64,000 nucleotides of DNA from Streptococcus sp. HF-1907 (GTDB lineage: Bacteria > Bacillota > Bacilli > Lactobacillales > Streptococcaceae): positions 22,706 through 86,705 of the forward strand of contig NZ_JADNQT010000006.1 in NCBI RefSeq assembly GCF_015594605.1, read 5' to 3'. A model generated the notes under the pieces. It searched no databases, was not told where the DNA came from, and saw only the letters and a list, made by a program, of their open reading frames with translations. Position numbers and translations under genes: made by a program. Shown here one piece after another: positions 10,376-18,957 of the stretch (the stretch's first letter is position 1; every line of letters starts with the position of its first letter).

Positions 10376-10408
10376 ATCTTTATATTTATAAAATGGATGG
10401 TAAGAGAG

Positions 10409-11386
10409 ATGACAAGTAAATCATTTTTAAAGGAAATTGACTTTACAAAATCGGAATTGGAGGGCTTGATTGATTCAGCGTTGCAATTTAAAGACTTGAA
10501 GAAAAATAGAATTCCGCATAAATATTTGGACGGGCTTAATATTGCCTTGATTTTTGAGAAGACTTCTACCAGAACGCGTTCGGCTTTTACGGTTGCGGGT
10601 CAGGATTTGGGCATGAATGTGACCTACCTTGGCGCTGGTGATATTCAGCTGGGCAAGAAGGAGTCGGTTATCGATACGGCTAAGGTTCTGGGTTCTATGT
10701 TTGATGGGATTGAATACCGTGGCTTCAAGCAATCTGATGTGGAGGATTTGGCAACCTATTCTGGAGTTCCAGTCTGGAATGGCTTGACGGATACATGGCA
10801 CCCAACTCAGATGGTTGCGGATTTCATGACCATGAAAGAGCATTTCGGCTCTTTAGAGGGATTGAAACTTGCTTATGTCGGTGATGGTCGTAACAATATG
10901 GCCAACTCGCTCTTGGTGACGGGAGCCATCTTGGGTGTTGATGTGGCAATCATCGCTCCAGCCAGCTTGCAGCCAGAAGATGAGATAGTAGCGCTAGCCC
11001 ATTCCCACAATAATAGTGCTAACTTGACCATTACGGATGATATCGAGGCGGTCGCTGGGGCGAATGTGCTCTACACGGATGTCTGGGTGTCTATGGGCGA
11101 AGAGGTGGACTTCAAGGAGCGTATCGACCTGCTTTTGCCTTATCAAATCAATGCTGCGCTGGTTGAAAAAACGGGAAATCCTGATGTGACAGTTATGCAC
11201 TGCCTGCCAGCCTTTCATGACCTCAACACGCAAATTGGTCAGGAAATTTATGATAAATACGGTTTGGCTGAATTGGAAATCACGGATGAAGTTTTTCAGA
11301 AGTACAGTTCTACCATTTTCCAAGAGGCTGAAAATCGTATGCATTCCATCAAAGCAATTATGTATCAAAGCTTGAATCCGCTTTAA
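10409..11386 (+). CDS. argF: Ornithine carbamoyltransferase
   Basis: 325-residue transcarbamylase converting ornithine and carbamoyl phosphate to citrulline. The carbamoyl-phosphate loop is STRTRSAF (about residue 52), with HPTQ near 133, DVWVSMGEE (the ornithine-specific SMG loop) and the catalytic HCLPAFHD. The SMG loop favours OTC over putrescine carbamoyltransferase. The start at 10409 fits the family N-terminus; an ATG at 10397 is also in frame. No arc genes adjoin it, so an anabolic role (argF) is more likely than catabolic arcB, but this is inferred. Confidence 0.9.
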   Translation: MTSKSFLKEIDFTKSELEGLIDSALQFKDLKKNRIPHKYLDGLNIALIFEKTSTRTRSAFTVAGQDLGMNVTYLGAGDIQLGKKESVIDTAKVLGSMFDGIEYRGFKQSDVEDLATYSGVPVWNGLTDTWHPTQMVADFMTMKEHFGSLEGLKLAYVGDGRNNMANSLLVTGAILGVDVAIIAPASLQPEDEIVALAHSHNNSANLTITDDIEAVAGANVLYTDVWVSMGEEVDFKERIDLLLPYQINAALVEKTGNPDVTVMHCLPAFHDLNTQIGQEIYDKYGLAELEITDEVFQKYSSTIFQEAENRMHSIKAIMYQSLNPL

Positions 11387-11422
11387 TAATTTGAGAAAAA
11401 AGCGCTAATTATCCAACTTTGC

Positions 11423-11452
11423 TTGTGAGATTTGTCCTTTTTGTGTTAAAAT
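11423..11452 (+). promoter_or_regulatory. Promoter of ykuJ-like gene
   Basis: TTGTGA (11423-11428), an 18-bp spacer, TAAAAT (11447-11452), then AATAGGAGAATATAAAATATG with a good ribosome site. Confidence 0.6.
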
Positions 11453-11488
11453 AGTAAAGACTAGAAAGCAAATAGGAGAATATAAAAT

Positions 11489-11719
11489 ATGGAATCACAT
11501 TTGGTGAGAATCATCAACCGCCTTGAATTGATGGCGACTGATGGTGGTAATCTTAAACGTAATTTTGAACGTGATGGTGTTGTTGTTGCAGAAGTTTCTT
11601 TCAGCAATGACCCTGAAAACGGTCCGGTATTTACATTGCGTGATGTTGAAGCGCGTGAGTCTTACTCATTTGACAGCATTGACTTGATTGCAATGGAAAT
11701 CTACGACTTGTTGTACTAA
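11489..11719 (+). CDS. YkuJ-family protein (DUF1797)
   Basis: 76-residue small protein matching the YkuJ fold family: DGVVVAEVSFSNDP, then PVFTLRD and the C-terminal LIAMEIYDLLY. Structures exist for Bacillus YkuJ but its function is unknown. It has its own promoter and a terminator at 11728-11760, so it is monocistronic. Confidence 0.82.
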   Translation: MESHLVRIINRLELMATDGGNLKRNFERDGVVVAEVSFSNDPENGPVFTLRDVEARESYSFDSIDLIAMEIYDLLY

Positions 11720-11727
11720 AATGAAAG

Positions 11728-11760
11728 TAAGAGCTGGGTTGTCCTAGCTCTTATTTATTT
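11728..11760 (+). terminator. Rho-independent terminator after ykuJ
   Basis: TAAGAGCT-gggttgtcct-AGCTCTTA followed by TTTATTT. Confidence 0.85.
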
Positions 11761-11779
11761 ATAAAAATATGCAAAAAAG

Positions 11780-11808
11780 TTGTATGTTTATTCAGAATAT
11801 GTTAAACT
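11780..11808 (+). promoter_or_regulatory. Promoter of the amino acid ABC operon
   Basis: TTGTAT (11780-11785), 17 bp, TAAACT (11803-11808); the ATG at 11841 follows TTAGGAG. Confidence 0.6.
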
Positions 11809-11840
11809 ATAAGAGAATTTATCTTTATTAGGAGTAATCA

Positions 11841-12527
11841 ATGGACTTTTCATTTTTATCGTCTTACTGGTCATACTTTAACTATGGTGTGCTGGTAACT
11901 ATCATGATTTCCGCTTGTGTGGTTCTCTTTGGGACCATCATTGGGGTTTTAATCGCTTTAATTAAACGCACTGATATCAAAATTTTGACTTGGCTGGCTA
12001 ACTTTTATGTCTGGGTTTTCCGTGGGACACCCATGGTTGTTCAGATTATGATTGCCTTTGCTTGGATGCATTTTAATAACATGCCAACCATTGGTTTTGG
12101 TGTCTTGGACCTTGACTTTTCTCGTTTGCTTCCAGGGGTTATCATTATTTCGCTAAATAGCGGTGCTTATATTTCTGAAATCGTCCGTGCCGGTATCGAA
12201 GCTGTGCCAAAAGGACAAGTGGAAGCGGCTTACTCACTTGGTATCCGTCCGATAAACACTCTTCGTTATGTCATTTTGCCACAGGCTTTCAAAAATATCT
12301 TGCCTGCGCTTGGGAATGAATTTATCACTATCATCAAAGATAGCTCACTCTTGCAAACCATCGGGGTTATGGAATTGTGGAACGGTGCTCAGTCAGTCGT
12401 AACGTCGACTTACCAACCCGTATCACCGCTCTTGTTTGCGGCCTTCTACTATTTGATGGTGACAACCGTCTTGTCAGGCTTGCTTAAACTCATGGAAAAT
12501 AAACTAGGGAAAGGAACGAAGAACTAA
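11841..12527 (+). CDS. Polar amino acid ABC transporter permease
   Basis: 228-residue HisM/GlnP-type permease with about five transmembrane helices. The EAA coupling loop is [20 protein letters not shown], and GIEAVPKGQ precedes it as in the family. It imports an unidentified polar amino acid. It overlaps the ATPase gene (TAATG). No fused or adjacent solute-binding protein is present, so binding must come from a protein encoded elsewhere. Confidence 0.92.
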   Translation: MDFSFLSSYWSYFNYGVLVTIMISACVVLFGTIIGVLIALIKRTDIKILTWLANFYVWVFRGTPMVVQIMIAFAWMHFNNMPTIGFGVLDLDFSRLLPGVIIISLNSGAYISEIVRAGIEAVPKGQVEAAYSLGIRPINTLRYVILPQAFKNILPALGNEFITIIKDSSLLQTIGVMELWNGAQSVVTSTYQPVSPLLFAAFYYLMVTTVLSGLLKLMENKLGKGTKN

Positions 12528-13261
12528 TGGCTGAAAACATTATTTCAATCAAGGGACTTCACAAATATTTCGGTAAAAACGAAGTCTTGAAAGGCATTGA
12601 CCTTGATATTAAAAAAGGTGAAGTGGTTGTTATTATCGGACCATCAGGTTCTGGTAAGTCAACTTTCCTTCGCACCATGAACCTTCTTGAAGTGCCAACC
12701 AAAGGTGTGGTTAAGTTTGAAGGTGTGGACATCACAGACAAGAAAAATGACATCTTCAAGATGCGTGAAAAAATGGGAATGGTTTTCCAACAATTCAACC
12801 TCTTCTCAAATATGACGGTTCTTGATAACATTACCTTGTCACCAATCAAAACCAAGAAAGTATCAAAAGCAGAAGCAGAAAGCAAGGCTTACGACCTGCT
12901 TGAAAAGGTTGGTTTGAAAGAAAAGGCTGACGCTTACCCACAAAGTCTATCAGGTGGTCAGCAACAGCGTATTGCCATTGCGCGTGGGCTTGCTATGGAC
13001 CCAGATGTTCTTCTCTTTGACGAACCAACATCAGCCCTTGACCCAGAAATGGTTGGGGAAGTGCTTAACGTTATGCAAGACCTAGCCAAGTCAGGGATGA
13101 CCATGGCAATCGTCACTCACGAAATGGGCTTTGCCCGTGAAGTAGCAGACCGCGTCATCTTCATGGATGGCGGCTACATTGTCGAAGAAGGCACACCAGA
13201 AGAAGTCTTCGAGCATACCAAAGAAGCACGTACCAAAGATTTCCTTGGGAAAGTTCTATAA
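12527..13261 (+). CDS. Polar amino acid ABC transporter ATP-binding protein
   Basis: 244-residue GlnQ/HisP-type ATPase: Walker [10 protein letters not shown] (about residue 38), Q-loop [11 protein letters not shown], signature LSGGQQQR, Walker [15 protein letters not shown] and switch VTHEMGFA. It pairs with the permease immediately upstream and overlaps its stop codon by one base. Substrate is unknown. A terminator follows. Confidence 0.94.
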   Translation: MAENIISIKGLHKYFGKNEVLKGIDLDIKKGEVVVIIGPSGSGKSTFLRTMNLLEVPTKGVVKFEGVDITDKKNDIFKMREKMGMVFQQFNLFSNMTVLDNITLSPIKTKKVSKAEAESKAYDLLEKVGLKEKADAYPQSLSGGQQQRIAIARGLAMDPDVLLFDEPTSALDPEMVGEVLNVMQDLAKSGMTMAIVTHEMGFAREVADRVIFMDGGYIVEEGTPEEVFEHTKEARTKDFLGKVL

Positions 13262-13264
13262 GAT

Positions 13265-13298
13265 GTAAAGGTCGGACTGCGGTTCGACTTTTTTTGTT
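13265..13298 (+). terminator. Rho-independent terminator of the amino acid ABC operon
   Basis: AAAGGTCGGAC-tgc-GGTTCGACTTTTTTT hairpin with a T run. Confidence 0.85.
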
Positions 13299-13320
13299 TG
13301 TTTTTTATAAAAATTATTTT

Positions 13321-13356
13321 GGCGAAAATATCGTTTTGTGCTCACTTCGTTCGCTC
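13321..13356 (-). repeat. Solo left end of structured repeat family 1
   Basis: On the minus strand this reads GAGCGAACGAAGTGAGC, a 5-nt linker, then ACGATATTTTCGCC. It is the same left module as the elements at 23930 and 47563. The internal hairpins and right end are absent, so it looks like a truncated copy. Confidence 0.75.
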
Positions 13357-13437
13357 TGGTCTGTGATGGTGATTTTTTGTGAAACGAGTTTAGTTATTGA
13401 TTTTTACTTGGTATAAGCCCGTTGTAATCTAAGATTA

Positions 13438-13446
13438 TGCTATAAT
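13438..13446 (+). promoter_or_regulatory. Extended -10 promoter of the yebC-like gene
   Basis: TGCTATAAT with the TGn extension and no convincing -35. It lies 30 bp before the start codon. Confidence 0.6.
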
Positions 13447-13476
13447 GGAGGCAAGAAATCAGAAGGGGGCTCAGCT

Positions 13477-14202
13477 ATGTCTGGACATAATAAATGGAGT
13501 AAGATTAAGAACAAGAAGGGTGACGCGGATGCTAAGCGTGGTGCGGTTTTCAATAAGCTGTCGCGTGAGATTTTTATGGCGGCGAAAAATGGTGGTGGCG
13601 ACCCTAGTATGAATGCGGCGCTTCGCTTGGTGCTGGACAAGGCGCGTGCGGCCAACATGCCTAAGGATAACATCAATCGTGCTATCAAGAAGGCGACGGA
13701 TGTGGACGACACGACTAACTACGACGAGATTACTTACGAGGGCTATGGTCCTGGTGGTGTGGCTATTTTGGTGCACACGCTGACAGACAATAAAAATCGT
13801 ACAGACGCTCATATTCACACCATTTTCAGCCGTAATGGCGGAAATATGGGCTCATCTGGTTCGGTTGCCTACATGTTTGACCGCAAGGGCTACCTTGTCG
13901 TTGAGCGCGAGGGGCTTGATTTGGACGAAGATGCTATGTTTGAAGCCATTTTAGAAGCTGGCGCTGAAGATTTAAAAACGTCTGAGGATATCTTTGAAAT
14001 TATCACAGCCCCCAAAGATTTCCCAGCTATCAAAGAAGCTCTTTCGTCACAAGATTTGACTTTTGCCGAAGCCAAACTCAGCATGATTCCACAAAACTAC
14101 GTTGCCCTCACTGATGAACAAATGGAAAAATTGGACAACTTGGTAGACAAGTTGGAAGATGACGACGATGTGCAGGATGTCTTTACCAATGCGGAAGGCT
14201 AG
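13477..14202 (+). CDS. yebC: YebC/PmpR-family protein
   Basis: 241-residue DUF28 protein. The N-terminus MSGHNKWSKIKNKKGDADAK and the block GGGDPSMNAALRLVLDKA are diagnostic. Long annotated as transcriptional regulators, YebC-family proteins are now linked to translation, assisting proline-rich synthesis or organellar translation. The GHNKW start resembles the E. coli YebC branch rather than the YeeN branch (MGRKW...) commonly found in streptococci, so the genome may also carry YeeN. It has its own promoter and terminator. Confidence 0.93.
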   Translation: MSGHNKWSKIKNKKGDADAKRGAVFNKLSREIFMAAKNGGGDPSMNAALRLVLDKARAANMPKDNINRAIKKATDVDDTTNYDEITYEGYGPGGVAILVHTLTDNKNRTDAHIHTIFSRNGGNMGSSGSVAYMFDRKGYLVVEREGLDLDEDAMFEAILEAGAEDLKTSEDIFEIITAPKDFPAIKEALSSQDLTFAEAKLSMIPQNYVALTDEQMEKLDNLVDKLEDDDDVQDVFTNAEG

Positions 14203-14227
14203 TCTTTGCCTAAATTGATGATAATCA

Positions 14228-14262
14228 AAAACAAGATTCACGAGTTGGTGGATCTTGTTTTT
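14228..14262. terminator. Bidirectional terminator between yebC and the histidine kinase gene
   Basis: AAACAAGATTCAC-gagttg-GTGGATCTTGTTTTTT; flanks suit the plus-strand transcript best, but the A-rich 5' arm also serves the minus strand. Confidence 0.85.
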
Positions 14263-14326
14263 TAGTTATTTGACTGTGGTTTTGGTCACTCCCAAACAGA
14301 ATGGTCCTTTTACCACGGTTTTCATT

Positions 14327-15637
14327 TTAATTTGAGAGAGGCAACTCAATCCTAACGAGCAGCCCAGGCTGATTATCGCTGAATTGAATCTTCCCATGAT
14401 GCAATTCAGCGATTTGCTTGCTGATGAGGGTACCCATGCCGTGGGTGTCGTAGTTGCGGGACTTTTGATTGAGTTCTGCGATGGTTTCTGCATTGATTTT
14501 GCCATCGTCGGCTAATGATAGTAAGGCATGTCCATCAGTTTGACTGAGCTTGACGGTCAAGTTAGGACTGTCATTGTGATTGTGGGTCAGGCTGTTGAGG
14601 ATAATGTTGCTAATAGCACGGGTTAACAGACTTTTGTTTCCCATGACTGGAGTGGCTTGGGTAGGTAGGTCAAAGCCTAACTTGAGGTCAGGATAATTGT
14701 TGTAGAAATCTGCGATGATTTGGCGAAGTAGACTATTGAGGTCAAAACTGGTCATTTCTTGTGCAATTTCCTGACTTTCCAGCAGATAACTCATGTTGAG
14801 GTTGGCAATGATGTGCTCCATCTTGTGGATGTTGACTTCAATCTGCTGGGTTTGTTTGTTGCTGCCTTGCAGGCTTTCCAGCTGATTGGTGTAGCCCAAG
14901 ATTAGAGTTAAGGGATTGCGCAGGTCATGGCTGATGCCACGAATCCAGTGGCTGCGCATGTCCTTGTTTTCAATGAGCAGTTGCGACGTCTGATTAAGGG
15001 CAGACTTGATTTCGGACAGATTGCCCTTTTCATCTAGCAGGACAGGCTTGTTATCAGACAGATCAGCCAGCGCTTGGGTGATGGGCTTGAATTCTTTTCG
15101 CAACTTCCATTGAGAACGAAGGAAAATCAAGAAAATCAGAAGTAGGAGTGTCAGTCCAATCCAAAGTACCAGACGAAGCAAGCGGTAGAAGTTTTGAATG
15201 AGAAAGTAGTTGCTGGGAAGCTTAGCATAGCTGTCCTTGGGATAGCCCAAGATTAACAGTTTTTGGCCGACCGCATAAGTAAAAATAGGATAATCATCCA
15301 GATACCAGCGGGAGGAACGAGCAATGTCTACTAGAGAATAGGTGCGCTTCAACTTACTAGGTAGGCGATAGGATTGTTCCACCTCTCCCTTGTCATCCAG
15401 CAACATGAGCCAGACCTTGACCTTGTCCAACAGCTTTCTGTTATCCGCTGTCAGCTGGAGCTCATCTTTTATGACAAGATTTCGTGCGACATCTGTTGGT
15501 AGTTTGTCCTTGTAGTAGGACTGATTGATGGTGCTATAAAGGCCAAAAATAAGCAGGCAGACAGCGACACTAAAGACCAGAAGTAGGCTTAGGAAATACA
15601 TCCGCAGGGTTCTTGAAAAATAGTTGAAGGTCTTCAT
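14327..15637 (-). CDS. Sensor histidine kinase of a LanRK/BceS-like two-component system
   Basis: 436-residue kinase. TM1 is about residues 10-33, an extracellular sensor region about 34-150, TM2 about 152-172. The H-box is RGISHDLRNPLTLILGY (phosphoacceptor His near 236), N-box ISNIILNSLTHN, G-boxes DDGKI and GMGTLISKQ. The sizeable external domain resembles lantibiotic sensors such as NisK more than the loopless BceS type. It directly follows the response regulator (TAG then ATG). The divergent ABC exporter is the probable target. Confidence 0.88.
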   Translation of the reverse strand: MKTFNYFSRTLRMYFLSLLLVFSVAVCLLIFGLYSTINQSYYKDKLPTDVARNLVIKDELQLTADNRKLLDKVKVWLMLLDDKGEVEQSYRLPSKLKRTYSLVDIARSSRWYLDDYPIFTYAVGQKLLILGYPKDSYAKLPSNYFLIQNFYRLLRLVLWIGLTLLLLIFLIFLRSQWKLRKEFKPITQALADLSDNKPVLLDEKGNLSEIKSALNQTSQLLIENKDMRSHWIRGISHDLRNPLTLILGYTNQLESLQGSNKQTQQIEVNIHKMEHIIANLNMSYLLESQEIAQEMTSFDLNSLLRQIIADFYNNYPDLKLGFDLPTQATPVMGNKSLLTRAISNIILNSLTHNHNDSPNLTVKLSQTDGHALLSLADDGKINAETIAELNQKSRNYDTHGMGTLISKQIAELHHGKIQFSDNQPGLLVRIELPLSN

Positions 15638-16327
15638 CTAGTCCACCCTCAACTGGTAGCCCAGCCCCTTAATGGTAATGAGGTGGACGGGCTTAGAAGG
15701 ATTGTTCTCAATCTTCTGCCGCACCTTGTGGATATGAGCCATGAGCGTGTTCTCGTAGCCCTGATAGCTGTCGCCCCATACCGTCGCCAGCAGATTGTCA
15801 AAAGTGACAATCTTATTTTTATGCTCATAAAGCGCCCTAAGTAGGCTAAACTCCTTGGCAGTTAGTGGAATTTCTTGACCATCTTTGAGAATAGCTGCGC
15901 GCTCAAAGTCAATTTGACAGGCACTAAGTGTGACCAGCTCATTTTGCTGGGGATAGCTGCGCTTTAGAATGGACAAGAGCCGTAATTCTAGTTCTTTAGG
16001 GCGGAAGGGCTTGACGATATAGTCATCGGCTCCTAGTTCGAATCCCTGATACTGTTTTTCAATGTCAGAGACGGCTGAGAGAAAGAGAGCTGGCATGTCA
16101 GAGGTCTTGCGAATCTCTCTCAGCACCTCAAAGCCAGTACCATCTGGTAGCATAATATCTAAAATAGCCAAGTCAAACCTTTCTTGAGCCAGTAAATCCA
16201 AGGCTTCTTGCTTACTGCTAGCAGTTGTCAGCTGACTAAAGCCAGCAATGGACAGGCTTTCCGTCACTAGCTCTAAAATATCTGGATTATCATCTAAAAT
16301 CAAAAGTTTTCTATCTTTTACATTCAT
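15638..16327 (-). CDS. OmpR-family response regulator
   Basis: 229 residues. The receiver domain has KLLILDDNPD, phospho-acceptor Asp in LAILDIMLPDG (near residue 54), FLSAVSD and the Lys of DDYIVKPF. The C-terminal winged helix ends LITIKGLGYQLRVD. The start at 16327 follows GAGGTGA; an in-frame ATG at 16378 lacks a site. It probably activates the divergent LanFEG-like operon through the direct repeats at 16388-16407. Confidence 0.92.
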   Translation of the reverse strand: MNVKDRKLLILDDNPDILELVTESLSIAGFSQLTTASSKQEALDLLAQERFDLAILDIMLPDGTGFEVLREIRKTSDMPALFLSAVSDIEKQYQGFELGADDYIVKPFRPKELELRLLSILKRSYPQQNELVTLSACQIDFERAAILKDGQEIPLTAKEFSLLRALYEHKNKIVTFDNLLATVWGDSYQGYENTLMAHIHKVRQKIENNPSKPVHLITIKGLGYQLRVD

Positions 16328-16387
16328 ATCCGTCACCTCAACCCTAGTATAGCATAATCGTCTTAGCAACTCTGCCATTTCCCTAAA

Positions 16388-16443
16388 AATTAAGGAGGAA
16401 TTAAGGAAGGCAGCAAGGAGGCGTAAGGTGGGGCGGCTATACT
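16388..16443 (+). promoter_or_regulatory. Activator-type promoter of the LanFEG-like operon with phased direct repeats
   Basis: AATTAAGGA occurs at 16388-16396 and again at 16399-16407, exactly 11 bp apart, the spacing expected for an OmpR-family dimer. A -10 TATACT is at 16438-16443 but the -35 position (AAGGAG) is poor, which fits dependence on an activator. The response regulator gene is divergent, 60 bp away. Confidence 0.65.
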
Positions 16444-16465
16444 GGTAGTGTAAGGAGGTAGCGAG

Positions 16466-17377
16466 ATGGCTACAATGATTGAATTAAAAGATGTCAAGAA
16501 AGTTTTCGGCAAGCAAGTAGCGGTAGATTTGAGTGACTTGCGCTTAGAGCAAGGCGAGATTTATGGACTTATCGGTCCCAACGGTGCGGGCAAGTCAACC
16601 ATTATGAAGATGATTTGTGGTTTGCTTGAGCCCAGCTCTGGTCAGGTTACGGTGGCAGGTGTCGCCATGTCTGAGGCAAATCGTATCGGTATTTTGAAGC
16701 AAATTGGTTCCTTGATTGAGGAGCCAGCCTACTATGATAATCTGACGGGTCTTGAAAATATGCAGATTCTCAAGGAGCTGAAAGGTCTGACTGACCAGGA
16801 TGTGACAGAGGCGCTAGCCATTGTCCGCTTGACTGACCATCAAAATAAGCGCGTCAAGCATTACTCGCTTGGCATGAAACAGCGTTTAGGGATTGCCATG
16901 GCCATCATGGGACGACCTAAGTTGATTGTGCTGGATGAGCCGACAAATGGGCTTGACCCGCAGGCGCGTGAAGAAATCCGCAAGCTCATTCGTAGCTTGC
17001 CTGAGAAGTTTCAGACGACAGTCATGATTTCTTCTCATGCGCTGGATGAAATTGAGAAAATGGTGACCCAGATTGGGATTATTGGTAAAGGCAAATTGCT
17101 CTACCAAGGAACTATTCGTCAGTTCAAGAGTCAGCACAGTGGTCAAATCTGTCTTAAGACGTCAGCTGATGACAAGGCGCTTGCGCTTTTGAAGCTGGAT
17201 GCTAGTCGTGTTCAAGTGACGGAGCAGGGCTTGATGCTGTCAAATTATCCTGATGATGTGGTAGCTGATTTGGTGAAGCGCTTAGTGCTAGCTGACATAG
17301 CCGTTTACCGTATCTTTGAGGTCAACAAGTCCTTGGAAGAGCTCTTTATTGACTTTACGGCCAGCGATGTTTTGTAG
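16466..17377 (+). CDS. Lantibiotic-immunity/BcrA-like ABC transporter ATPase (LanF-like)
   Basis: 303-residue ATPase: Walker A GPNGAGKST (about 37), signature YSLGMKQRLG, Walker B LIVLDEPTNGLDP and a C-terminal extension typical of BcrA/LanF proteins. Where most ATPases have a Q-loop glutamine, this reads SLIEEPAYYDNLTG, compatible with the glutamate E-loop described for LanF. It probably energises export of an antimicrobial peptide from the membrane. The start follows AAGGAGG. It leads a three-gene operon divergent from a two-component system. Confidence 0.88.
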   Translation: MATMIELKDVKKVFGKQVAVDLSDLRLEQGEIYGLIGPNGAGKSTIMKMICGLLEPSSGQVTVAGVAMSEANRIGILKQIGSLIEEPAYYDNLTGLENMQILKELKGLTDQDVTEALAIVRLTDHQNKRVKHYSLGMKQRLGIAMAIMGRPKLIVLDEPTNGLDPQAREEIRKLIRSLPEKFQTTVMISSHALDEIEKMVTQIGIIGKGKLLYQGTIRQFKSQHSGQICLKTSADDKALALLKLDASRVQVTEQGLMLSNYPDDVVADLVKRLVLADIAVYRIFEVNKSLEELFIDFTASDVL

Positions 17378-17386
17378 GAGGTTGTC

Positions 17387-18139
17387 ATGCTGAAGTTATT
17401 TAAGATTGAGACCAAGAAATACCGAGGTCTGCCCGTTTTCAGGCTCTTGTTTGTGGCTCTCGCTATGTCTATTTTTTTCTCTTGTATTCAGATATTTAAT
17501 GCCAAGAGCGCGGCTGATTTGACGAATATTGGCAAGTTCTACCAGATATTTGATGCTGCTGCCATGTTTAAGATTATTGTCCAACCTATCATTCTGGCTA
17601 GTCTGGTTAGTTTATCCGTTCAAGTGGAAAATCGTCACCAAATGTGGAAGGTTTTGACCAGCAGTGGTGTTGATTACAAGTCCATTTATGCTGTAAAGTT
17701 CTTCTATATCTATAGTGCTTATCTGGTCATGCAGGTTTTGGAGTGGCTGCTTACGCTTGCTTTAGTCAAATGGCGGGGCTACACTGTCAGTCTACCAATA
17801 GGGCGTCTGGTCTTGTATGGCTTGTCCATTTTGGGGATTTCAGCGGTCATTATGCTCATTCACTATCTCTTGTCGCTTCGTTGGGCTAATCAGCTTATTT
17901 CCTTGTCGGTTGCTGTTCTGGCTTCCTTGGTCAGTATCATTCTGATTTTTATCTCCAAGGCAGTTATGTATGTGGTGCCTTACAGCTGGTATGCCCTTCT
18001 CATGGCAACCGAGCCCGAGCGTGTGGGGGATACCTTTGTTTATCATGTGACTGCTTTTAACTATTTTCCCTTGATAGCTTCCCTCATTGTGGCGCTGGTT
18101 CTTTATCAACTTGGTAAGCGTGTGAAGATTGGAGATTAA
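17387..18139 (+). CDS. ABC-2-type permease, LanE/LanG-like
   Basis: 250-residue membrane protein with six predicted helices, of the lantibiotic-immunity permease type (N-terminus MLKLFKIETKKYRG, a cytoplasmic start before TM1). It forms a heteromeric permease with the next gene. It lies 9 bp after the ATPase with a GGAGG site. The peptide substrate is unknown and no bacteriocin structural gene is nearby, so this is likely a self-protection or resistance module against foreign peptides. Confidence 0.85.
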   Translation: MLKLFKIETKKYRGLPVFRLLFVALAMSIFFSCIQIFNAKSAADLTNIGKFYQIFDAAAMFKIIVQPIILASLVSLSVQVENRHQMWKVLTSSGVDYKSIYAVKFFYIYSAYLVMQVLEWLLTLALVKWRGYTVSLPIGRLVLYGLSILGISAVIMLIHYLLSLRWANQLISLSVAVLASLVSIILIFISKAVMYVVPYSWYALLMATEPERVGDTFVYHVTAFNYFPLIASLIVALVLYQLGKRVKIGD

Positions 18140-18140
18140 G

Positions 18141-18878
18141 ATGACCTTATTAAAAATTGAATGTTTAAAATTACGACGGGCAAGATTATGGTTGCCACTG
18201 ATGATTTTACCCCTTTTGTCTGTCCTCTACGGCAGTATCAACTTTGCTGGCAATCAAGAAGTGCTCAAGAGCCAGTGGCTCAGTCTCTGGACACAGGTTT
18301 ATCTCTTTTATGGCAGTTTTTTCTTTCCTTGTATGATTGGGATTGTCTGTGCTTATGTCTGGTACAGTGAGTACAAGCACAATACCATTAAGCTGCTCTT
18401 GACCTCAGCCTATTCATTAAGACAAATCATCTGGGCAAAAATGATTGTTGCCTTTGGCTTGGTCATGCTGTCTCAGGCATATTTTTTGGTTCTATATTCT
18501 CTGAGTGGATTCTTTTTCCATTTCACTATGGCTTATCCTTTGGAGTTGATTTTCTGGGCCTTGGCTGCTAGCCTTTTCTCCCTAGCCTTGATAGCCATTC
18601 AGTCTTACCTTTCTCTAGTTGTCAAAAGCTTCGCTCCGCCAGTTGCTCTCTCTATGCTCCTTGGTCTCGGCGGTTTTATCCTGACAGCGCAAAATGTAGT
18701 TCCAGAGCTGGGCTACGTCCTAGCTTCATCAAAATTAGCTAGTCTCATGAACCAAATGGAATCCGTTCATCTTGCTCTACCTATGACCATGTGGCTGCGC
18801 TTCATTGTTTATTCAGCTCTTATCGTCCTTTTATCAGTCTTTCTTCAAAGAAAATACTTGAAAAGACAGCTGCGCTAG
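18141..18878 (+). CDS. ABC-2-type permease, second LanE/LanG-like subunit
   Basis: 245 residues with six hydrophobic helices. It starts MTLLKIECLKLRRARLWLPL, the typical cytoplasmic lead of these permeases. The ATG at 18141 has GGAG 6 nt upstream, within the last codons of the previous gene. It completes the F-E-G-like set at 16466-18878. Substrate and exact orthology are not determinable here. Confidence 0.84.
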   Translation: MTLLKIECLKLRRARLWLPLMILPLLSVLYGSINFAGNQEVLKSQWLSLWTQVYLFYGSFFFPCMIGIVCAYVWYSEYKHNTIKLLLTSAYSLRQIIWAKMIVAFGLVMLSQAYFLVLYSLSGFFFHFTMAYPLELIFWALAASLFSLALIAIQSYLSLVVKSFAPPVALSMLLGLGGFILTAQNVVPELGYVLASSKLASLMNQMESVHLALPMTMWLRFIVYSALIVLLSVFLQRKYLKRQLR

Positions 18879-18892
18879 CTATTCAACGAGGT

Positions 18893-18929
18893 AAAAGTGC
18901 TATAATATAAGAGTAACCTAAGCACTTTT
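18893..18929 (+). promoter_or_regulatory. Promoter with inverted repeat before the nucleotidyltransferase-like gene
   Basis: An extended -10, TGCTATAAT (18898-18906), sits in a 9-bp inverted repeat, AAAAGTGCT (18893-18901) and AGCACTTTT (18921-18929). The left arm overlaps the -10 and the right arm the expected transcription start, so this may be an operator or a 5' hairpin. Confidence 0.5.
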
Positions 18930-18957
18930 AAGTTGGTGAGAAGTAGAGGGAAATCCT

